From Tengunoibacter tsumagoiensis (GTDB lineage: Bacteria; Chloroflexota; Ktedonobacteria; Ktedonobacterales; Ktedonobacteraceae), in assembly GCF_003967535.1 (NCBI RefSeq), contig NZ_BIFR01000001.1:1425001-1489000 (forward strand): DNA of 64,000 bases. The letters are read 5' to 3'. The first letter of the stretch is position 1, and each line of letters starts with the position of its first letter. This document shows positions 55,319-64,000 of the stretch, one piece after another. Under the pieces are notes generated by a model. It had not been told where the DNA came from. It saw only the letters and a list, made by a program, of their open reading frames with translations, and searched no databases. A program made the position numbers and the translations under genes.

Positions 55319-55406
55319 ACAATAATGAGAAGAAAAACGTCTTAAGTCGTTTAAAAACGCTTTAATACCTTCAAAACGCCCTCAAGGTTTTGCCCTTTTA
55401 AACGTT

Positions 55407-55697
55407 TTAAAGGAGAGTCCCAGCTAACTCCCGGTCATGATTGCTCAGAAAGCGGTGGAGCACGCCGGTTGTTTCTATTGGGGTTGCTTCATCCACCTGA
55501 TTTTCTGACTTATTTACCAAGTCATACAGACTAGCAATATCATAGCGTAGCTGTACTTGCAACTGGCCGTCACTATTAAACCCTTCTACGAAGAGCCCAT
55601 CCTCTTCTTCATGGATCGCGATACTTCTAGCACCAATCTGATCCAACACTTGACCGACTGCGCGCAAGATGCTCGCATAACTAAACGTGGCCGGCAT
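55407..55697 (-). CDS. Unknown 96-aa protein
   Basis: This small soluble protein has a helix (SYASILRAVGQVLDQIG), strands (SIAIHEEEDGLFVEGFN; LQVQLRYD) and helical ends (IASLYDLVNKSE; VLHRFLSNHDREL). The mixed alpha-beta plan is compact and contains no metal or catalytic motif. A very good GGGAGGGAG site precedes the ATG, so it is real. It stands alone between the HxlR gene and the spacer at 55698. I do not recognise the family. Confidence 0.7.
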   Translation of the reverse strand: MPATFSYASILRAVGQVLDQIGARSIAIHEEEDGLFVEGFNSDGQLQVQLRYDIASLYDLVNKSENQVDEATPIETTGVLHRFLSNHDRELAGTLL

Positions 55698-56027
55698 TGC
55701 TCCCTCCCTAAATAATTCGGAGATATCTTCTTTTCTTCAATATACTTGTTGTGGGACTACTCGTTCAGGCTACGATGCACCACAATGATATGTGGATAAG
55801 CAGCCTGCATACTACACTCAGTCAAGTTTATCATACCCGTCATTAAACGTCAAGTTATTGTTTCCACTTCGCACTAGCAACAAATGCGTTTATAACTTCC
55901 CCCGGGTTATAAAATTGAAAAATGCAAATATGCCCTTTATAAGCAATAATAGTAGCAGGGTTTGCTTTTTCTCTCCTGCAAATAAAGGTTTCATGCAGGG
56001 TGGTGAAACCCCTTCATGAACGTCTGC
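55698..56027. other. 330-base spacer without a gene
   Basis: AT-rich. I see no gene, repeat or clear hairpin beyond the likely promoter of the 96-aa gene. Confidence 0.4.
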
Positions 56028-56876
56028 TCAGGGGTGCAGATAAGCTTGAACGACTTGACGTTCTCTTGCCAGGCCTGCCCATTCATTCGAATCGGGCCCA
56101 TCATAGATGAGAGTGTAGGGACCAGAGAAATGGGTAGTGTGAGTTATGTTGAGGCAGCGTTCATAATCTACTGTGTCCAGCCCTGTCTCTTTAGAGAAAT
56201 GTCCCTTTGTATGACAGGATTCTGCGTAGTGGGCGATCTGGTTTAAGCGCTCATATTTATCTGGTCCAGACCAGTTGCCAAAGTCCAGACAGAGTCCGAC
56301 GCGTCCCTCTAATTGTTCAAATAGCGCGTGGACGGTCTCAGGCTGTGAAAGTAAGGAGAACCAGTTTTCTGTCATCAGGCGTATGCCAACTGTCTCCGCC
56401 TGGCTTGCCAATTCTGCTAGTGCCTGTGCACTTCGTTTCAATGTCTCCTCGCCTGGTTGCGCTTTGCCTGCAATAACACGAGTGCGCTTTGCACCAAGCT
56501 GGCCGGCAATCTCAATCCAGCCTGCAATCCAGCGTTGGTGATGGGTAGCCTGAGTGGGATGGGTGAGATCTCCCTCATCGACCAGAAGCGAGAAGAGCTC
56601 AATCTTCTCTTGCTCCAGAGTCGCGCGAAGCTCTGCCAGATAACCCGCGTCGAGCGTCGGAAGATGAAAATGACAGATCTCTAGCGTATGAATGCCGAAG
56701 TTTGCCAGGCGCGCAGGCAGCTCTAATAAGGATAATGAGCCCTTAAGTGCCGTCCTGGGTTGCCATGGCTGTGCGCTGTCTGGTCCATAGATTTCAGGAT
56801 CTCCCAGTGTTCGATGCAGGCTCCAGGTTGAGACAGAGAGACGAGGTGCCACCAATGATGAACGATCGTGAGACAT
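56028..56876 (-). CDS. Sugar phosphate isomerase/epimerase (xylose-isomerase-like TIM barrel)
   Basis: This 282-aa protein of the AP-endonuclease-2/xylose-isomerase-like family has LSVSTWSLHRTLG (first strand), NFGIHTLEICHFHLP, IELFSLLVDEGDLTHP, VRLMTENWFS-like metal strand (IRLMTENW), GLCLDFGNWSG and CHTKGHF. The Glu-Asp-His pattern would hold a divalent metal. Members interconvert sugars, inositols or hydroxypyruvate; the substrate is not told by sequence. AAGGAG precedes the ATG. It ends the protein-coding stretch before the 23S gene. Confidence 0.8.
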   Translation of the reverse strand: MSHDRSSLVAPRLSVSTWSLHRTLGDPEIYGPDSAQPWQPRTALKGSLSLLELPARLANFGIHTLEICHFHLPTLDAGYLAELRATLEQEKIELFSLLVDEGDLTHPTQATHHQRWIAGWIEIAGQLGAKRTRVIAGKAQPGEETLKRSAQALAELASQAETVGIRLMTENWFSLLSQPETVHALFEQLEGRVGLCLDFGNWSGPDKYERLNQIAHYAESCHTKGHFSKETGLDTVDYERCLNITHTTHFSGPYTLIYDGPDSNEWAGLARERQVVQAYLHP

Positions 56877-57170
56877 AGCTTAGTTCTCCTTTGAAAAGTA
56901 CGTATTCCCATTGAAATGTATTATATCTGATCTATGTCGATGAGTTGATCTCTAGTAGGGTCCGCCTCTGCTTATTGTTGCCGGAAGAGGTGAGGAAGCG
57001 GCTGATTGCTTCCAATAATGTGATCAAACTGCCGTGAGCCGCCTTGTCCTCGTAACGGGTCTGCTCCTGCTCTCACTATCTGCCAGGAGAGACCATGCCA
57101 ACCTGGTGGCAAATAGTGAGGAAATAAAGATGAGTTTTGTCCAGATGAAGAAAATTGCCCTTAAAAAGTG

Positions 57171-57199
57171 TTGACAGCTTTTGCAAAGTGTGGCATATT
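57171..57199 (+). promoter_or_regulatory. Promoter of the complete 23S rRNA gene
   Basis: Consensus TTGACA (57171-57176) is followed 17 bases on by CATATT (57194-57199) or 19 bases on by TATTAT. It lies about 150 bases before the mature 23S end. The 56877-57350 stretch has no 16S, tRNA or other gene. Confidence 0.7.
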
Positions 57200-57350
57200 A
57201 TCTGAGCGCCGCTGAGAGCGACGCGGAGTTGAAAAACGCAACGCACATTCACAATAGAATATGTATCATTTCTTCAATTTTGCTGAGCGATGAAGATTGC
57301 AAGCACGAGTTGAAGCAGAGACAAGCAAGACACCATCAAGACCAAAGAAA

Positions 57351-60303
<2,953 letters not shown>

Positions 60304-60402
60304 ATTCAGGTCTTGAATGGGTGAGCGAGCGGAAATCGGCTTGAACGCGTGGTTGCATACGGCGCGCTCGGCAAAATTGAGGAAATGATACAGATTCTAT
60401 AA

Positions 60403-60442
60403 CAAAGGACCGTCAACGATGAAGTTGATGGTCCTTTGTTTT
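60403..60442 (+). terminator. Rho-independent terminator of the complete 23S gene
   Basis: CAAAGGACCGTCAAC (60403-60417) pairs with GTTGATGGTCCTTTG (60424-60438), followed by TTTTG. It differs in sequence from the terminator of the first 23S copy. Confidence 0.9.
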
Positions 60443-60485
60443 GTTGTGGAACCACGATAACGACGGCCACAAGATGTAAAAAGAT

Positions 60486-61703
60486 CTAGCGAGGAGCTTT
60501 CTTTGTGATATGTAGTAGCAAACTTCCTATCAGCCAGATCGCCAGATAGACTACCAGCACAGAAAGAGCCTGTTGATCTGAGAAGAACTGAGTTGTGGTA
60601 TTGGTAGTAGTACTGGTAAGGTAGTGATTCTGATTAACCAGGAGAGAAAAGATATTATTGCTGATCAGCCATTTCTGGAGCACTTCCAGCGGCCCATGGG
60701 GGGTAAACAGCGTAATAATATTGATAGTCAACTCAACGCAGAACCAGAGATAGGTCAGGAAGATCCCAAACACTCCTGAACGCGTCCAGGTAGAGAAGAA
60801 GAGGGTCATCGAGGTATAAGTAAACGTTCCTAAAATACCGAGAAGCACCAGGATACCCGCATGCAGAAGCCAGGAACTGGTTAGAAAATGAAAATTGGTA
60901 TGGACACCTGGAATTAAAGCCACCAACTCCCCAATCCCGAGCCCGACCAGCGTTAACACGACCACAAAAAAGCTATTATAGTAGAGAATTGCCAGAGCGC
61001 GAGCAAAGAAACCAGGTGCTTTCTCTGGATCAGCATGAGTAACCAGTCGAATAATAAAGCCGCCATACGTGCGATTCACAATGAGTCCAGCCATGATCAC
61101 CAGGAACAATCCCAGAAATAAAACGATAAAAGTCACAACCAGGACCAGAGAGACTGGTAGATGCACTATATCAACCGTTCTGAACGACGTAGCACAGCTC
61201 TGAGAACTGGTATAGTTGATGCATGTTGAAGAGTAACTCTGCTGTTGATCGATCCAGTTAGCGAAGATCACCAATATAAGAGCACTAATAATAGTGATAA
61301 CAATACTCGTCGTAACAGGCCATTGAGGGTAGCGCCGATCGACCATTCGGGGTGTTGTGATCATGGGCAAAGGGGCAGGATTTGAGGGATAGCTTTCAAC
61401 GGGAGGATAGAGAGGATAGAGCGGTGCTTGATTCGTCGTCGTTGAATATGGTGGTGGGGGTGGGGGCTCTGTGATCGGTGCAGCGTATTGTGTCGGTGGT
61501 TGAGAGGAAGGTGGGAGCGAGGCATATTGTGTTGGTGGCAATGCCGATTGCCCCGCCTGAGGTCCGCTTGCACGCTCCGTTGCTCTAGATGTATGCTGCG
61601 CACCTTCAGTGGTACGAAGGGCATGGCCACAATGAGCACAAAAAGCATCGGTACGCTGATTTTGCTGTCCACAATTGGGACAAAAGATTGATGAGACATT
61701 CAT
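60486..61703 (-). CDS. Zinc-ribbon membrane protein with ABC-2-type permease domain
   Basis: This 405-aa protein starts with a zinc ribbon (CPNCGQQNQRTDAFCAHCGH), then a Pro/Tyr/Gln-rich linker to about 120 and six hydrophobic segments. The permease part has a large outer loop between helices 1 and 2 (SCATSFRTV), then VIMAGLIVNRTYGGFIIRLVTHADPEKAPGFF, the cytoplasmic coupling-helix pattern of ABC-2 permeases. A C-terminal loop, NIFSLLVNQNHYLTS, matches the neighbouring permease at 63153 (NISALLINQNVYLEN). No ATPase gene is in view. The AGAGGAA site is a little far from the ATG. Confidence 0.8.
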   Translation of the reverse strand: MNVSSIFCPNCGQQNQRTDAFCAHCGHALRTTEGAQHTSRATERASGPQAGQSALPPTQYASLPPSSQPPTQYAAPITEPPPPPPYSTTTNQAPLYPLYPPVESYPSNPAPLPMITTPRMVDRRYPQWPVTTSIVITIISALILVIFANWIDQQQSYSSTCINYTSSQSCATSFRTVDIVHLPVSLVLVVTFIVLFLGLFLVIMAGLIVNRTYGGFIIRLVTHADPEKAPGFFARALAILYYNSFFVVVLTLVGLGIGELVALIPGVHTNFHFLTSSWLLHAGILVLLGILGTFTYTSMTLFFSTWTRSGVFGIFLTYLWFCVELTINIITLFTPHGPLEVLQKWLISNNIFSLLVNQNHYLTSTTTNTTTQFFSDQQALSVLVVYLAIWLIGSLLLHITKKAPR

Positions 61704-61881
61704 CAGCAGTTATTCCTCTATGTTCTAACTTACCATTATGAAAGATAAACGTTTTGGAGCAGTTTTTTGGGAGAAAAACAGTGTCACCATCCAGGTATGG
61801 AAGCTTCATCGAGGACTTGATCTCTCAAGGCAGCCTGATACTATCTCTGTCTTAGAATGAAAGATCCTGCTTCCTTGAACA

Positions 61882-63120
61882 TTAGAGCGCATTGAGCAGA
61901 CTGAGCGCGTAGCGTACCTCTTGCCGTACCTCTTGATCAGCTTCCTGTGCCATGGCCGCCTGAAGCGCTTGCAACGCCTCGTCCCCCCCTAAACGGCCAA
62001 GCGCCCAGGCTGCATGACCACGGATAAGTGGCTCCTCGTCTTGTAATGCCAGACGAAGAGCTGGAACAGCGCTGCGGTCGCCACTATTGCCCAGAGCAAC
62101 GCAGACATTGCGCAAGAAGCCACGGCGCTTGGTACGCTTAATGGGGCTATGGCGGAAACGAAGCCGAAACTCCTCTTCGGTTAAAGCAAGAAGAGGGATC
62201 AGCTCAGGTGTTGTCCCGATAGGAGGGCGGGTCTGAAACTCTGTGCGACCCTGAAAGGCTGGCTTATCTGTTGAGCGACGTTTAATCGTCGTAAGACCAA
62301 TGAGCGGAGCACCTTGCTCATCGCGCAGCCCCAGCCGTCGTTCAGCTACCTGATTGACAGGACAGACCTCCTGACAGATATCGCAGCCGAAGATTAGATT
62401 CCCCATGAGCGGACGAAGCTCAATAGGAATACTTCCTTTAAGTTCAATCGTGAGAAAAGAGATGCAGCGCGTACTGTCCAGCTCATAGGGATGAGGGAGG
62501 GCTCCAGTAGGGCAGGCGTGAAGGCAGATCTCACAATTGCCGCAATTGGACTTGAGAGGTTCATCAGGAATAAGGGGAAGATTGGTCACAATCTCAGCCA
62601 AAAAGACCCATGATCCCCAGCCTTTGGTCAGAATATTTGTATTTTTGCCATACCAGCCGAGGCCAGCGCGTTGAGCCACCGCTCGATCGACCATACGCCC
62701 GGTATCGACAAAGAGCCGCGTCTCGAGCCGTTCTCCAGGTAACTCTCCTGGACGCTCCTGGACAGCTTCATTGATCCAGGTCGTGAACTGCTGAAGTTTA
62801 GGCTTAATGAGATCATGATAGTCTTCGCCCCAGGCATAGCGCGAGATACGGCCTTGCAATGGACCACCCTCATCTGGCTGTTCAGTCAGATAGCACATAC
62901 CGAGCGCGATGATCGACTGTGCCTCAGGCAAAAGAGCAGTAGGATCACAAGAGACATCCGCCCGTTCCGCACTGAACCAGGGGAGGCCCGCAAAGTATCC
63001 ACGAGACACACGATCTTTAATCGCCTGATTGGCCTCACGGAAAGGCAAGGCTGTAGTCACGCGAACCAGATCAAAGCCAAGTGAGTAGGCATAGTCTTTA
63101 ATTGTCTGTGTCTCAAGCAT
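61882..63120 (-). CDS. queG: tRNA epoxyqueuosine(34) reductase
   Basis: This 412-aa cobalamin-dependent iron-sulfur enzyme does the last step of queuosine synthesis. The N domain (about 1-170) has LPWFSAERADVS, YAWGEDYHDLIKPKL and the catalytic-aspartate strand LFVDTGRMVDRAVAQRAGLG. Two 4Fe-4S sites follow, CGNCEICLHACPTGAL and CDICQEVCP. The C-terminal 100 residues are HEAT-like repeats (RGFLRNVCVALGNSGD, AVPALRLALQDEE, RGHAAWALGRLGG) seen in the longer QueG group, which grip tRNA. The ribosome site is weak. It lies between two permease genes with no evident link to them. Confidence 0.95.
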   Translation of the reverse strand: MLETQTIKDYAYSLGFDLVRVTTALPFREANQAIKDRVSRGYFAGLPWFSAERADVSCDPTALLPEAQSIIALGMCYLTEQPDEGGPLQGRISRYAWGEDYHDLIKPKLQQFTTWINEAVQERPGELPGERLETRLFVDTGRMVDRAVAQRAGLGWYGKNTNILTKGWGSWVFLAEIVTNLPLIPDEPLKSNCGNCEICLHACPTGALPHPYELDSTRCISFLTIELKGSIPIELRPLMGNLIFGCDICQEVCPVNQVAERRLGLRDEQGAPLIGLTTIKRRSTDKPAFQGRTEFQTRPPIGTTPELIPLLALTEEEFRLRFRHSPIKRTKRRGFLRNVCVALGNSGDRSAVPALRLALQDEEPLIRGHAAWALGRLGGDEALQALQAAMAQEADQEVRQEVRYALSLLNAL

Positions 63121-63152
63121 AGTCTGTGCAATCCAGGGTTAGCGTTAATTCA

Positions 63153-64000
63153 TTAATTGGTGACATCACGATTCTGCTGGACCCACCAGCTGCCACCCAG
63201 AAGAACGATGAGATAGGCCAGAATGACCAGCAAAGCATGGAGATCTGAGATAGGAGAAGCTTTCACATCATTCTCTAGATACACATTTTGATTGATCAGC
63301 AGAGCTGAAATATTGGGCCCAATGAAGTAATCTGGTACAGCCTTCAGAAAATCGCCGAAGCCGCCTCCAATAGATGATCCAATAAAGGTTAAGATAGGAG
63401 CAATGATACTCTCCAGGAACCACCAGATCAAGCCCCCTGCCAGCCCGGCAGCAGTTGCCTTCCCAAGCGTAGAAAGACAGAAAGCGATTGAACAATAGGT
63501 AAAGATGCCAAGAGTTGCGATCAGTAGCAAGAGAAAGGCATGGAGGAGCCATGTACCGGTTAAGAAGCTAAAATCTATCGTACCACCAGGGATGAGATTG
63601 AAGAGAGCCCCGGTAATGATGCCAACAACGACCAGAAACAATAGCGTCCCAAAGATCGCAATAAGGACCGTTCCCAACTTTGCCAGGAAGAACTGAGTTC
63701 GTGTGGGGCCGCGAGAGAGCATAATGCGAATAGTCCCCACGCTATACTCGCCTCCTACAATAGTAGCCGTGAGTATGACGAGAACAATCACCCCAATGAA
63801 ATTAACAATTCCAACTGCTTGATTGAGCGAGCCAGGGAGATGGAGAGGCGAAGCCGCAGCCTCAACGGCCTGATGCTTAAGTTGTACCCCCTGATCGTGA
63901 CTGACCGCAGCCTGTGAACATTCTTCACTGTTATTACAGGTAAAGCCACCAAAGCTTTCAGGCGAGCGCGAAGCCTGATAAATGGCAGTAGTAGAGATCA
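63153..64000 (-). CDS. ABC-2-type transporter permease, partial (5' end outside window)
   Basis: The frame is open to the window edge. The upstream part reads ISTTAIYQASRSPESFGGFT, then CNNSEECSQAAVSHDQGVQL, an outer loop, and then helices (GIVNFIGVIVLVILTATIVGG). The coupling motif GGEYSVGTIRIMLSRGPTRTQFFLAKL is typical of ABC-2 permeases. Five more hydrophobic segments follow, with the loop NISALLINQNVYLEN before the last. It is a paralogue of the permease at 60486 without the zinc ribbon in the visible part. It would export a lipid, polymer or drug with an ATPase subunit that is likely upstream, beyond the window. Confidence 0.88.
   Translation of the reverse strand, partial: ISTTAIYQASRSPESFGGFTCNNSEECSQAAVSHDQGVQLKHQAVEAAASPLHLPGSLNQAVGIVNFIGVIVLVILTATIVGGEYSVGTIRIMLSRGPTRTQFFLAKLGTVLIAIFGTLLFLVVVGIITGALFNLIPGGTIDFSFLTGTWLLHAFLLLLIATLGIFTYCSIAFCLSTLGKATAAGLAGGLIWWFLESIIAPILTFIGSSIGGGFGDFLKAVPDYFIGPNISALLINQNVYLENDVKASPISDLHALLVILAYLIVLLGGSWWVQQNRDVTN

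Noticed and set aside
55319..55406. Repeated CGTTTTAAA-type words considered as a regulatory repeat array
   Set aside because: The words are short, irregular and AT-rich, and sit between a stop codon and a terminator-like hairpin; chance or part of the terminator is enough to explain them.

Overview
The window looks like chromosomal DNA of a multicellular, actinomycete-like Chloroflexota, most likely class Ktedonobacteria. This is an inference from gene style, not a database match. Signs are several Ser/Thr kinases with zinc-ribbon heads, one with WD40 repeats, a very large cyclase/ATPase/TPR protein, an LCP cell-wall ligase, murF-ddl genes, a propionyl/methylmalonyl-CoA module, and a 23S rRNA gene not linked to 16S or 5S genes. 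The backbone is mid-GC with clear AT-richer islands.

Layout. 1-1340 is the 3' part of a 23S rRNA gene, and 57351-60303 is a complete second copy in the same orientation. 1.8-3.6 kb: amidohydrolase and metallo-beta-lactamase-fold hydrolase. 3.6-7.6 kb: giant cyclase-ATPase-TPR regulator. 7.9-11.6 kb: DUF402 protein, methylmalonyl-CoA epimerase, acyl-CoA carboxyltransferase, two-domain rhodanese. 12.6-16.4 kb: a peptidoglycan group on the minus strand (murF, ddl, dipeptide epimerase). 16.9-25.9 kb is the accessory core. It holds a minus-strand operon of a WXG100-like small protein, a class-3-lipase-like protein with a WXG-like helical head, and an unknown 271-aa protein. Three intact copies and one deleted copy of a membrane protein family bracket this operon. 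I read this as a type VII-secretion-style toxin cassette with a possible immunity array.

26-31.4 kb: GAF histidine kinase, PIG-V-like glycosyltransferase, and a HAMP histidine kinase/OmpR regulator pair. 31.6-33.4 kb: quinone oxidoreductase and YceI protein. 33.8-37.0 kb: WD40 kinase and lipoprotein, in part AT-rich. 37.7-40.3 kb: LCP protein and an MDR dehydrogenase flanked by 20-bp inverted repeats. 40.7-46.3 kb: two zinc-ribbon kinases (one fused to an extracytoplasmic amino-acid-receptor-like domain) and a PEGA-like membrane protein. 46.5-49.3 kb: MOSC protein and a TIR-NB-ARC-like STAND protein. 49.6 kb: tRNA-Gln(TTG). 50.1-51.8 kb: small membrane protein and a beta-lactamase-fold lipoprotein whose catalytic residues look lost. 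52-57 kb: M42 peptidase, NYN protein, HxlR regulator, small unknown, sugar isomerase. 60.5-64 kb: two ABC-2-type permease paralogues flanking queG; the last runs off the window.

Most genes sit in short runs with good Shine-Dalgarno sites, which I used to correct many starts. All domain calls come from reading motifs by eye; no search was run.
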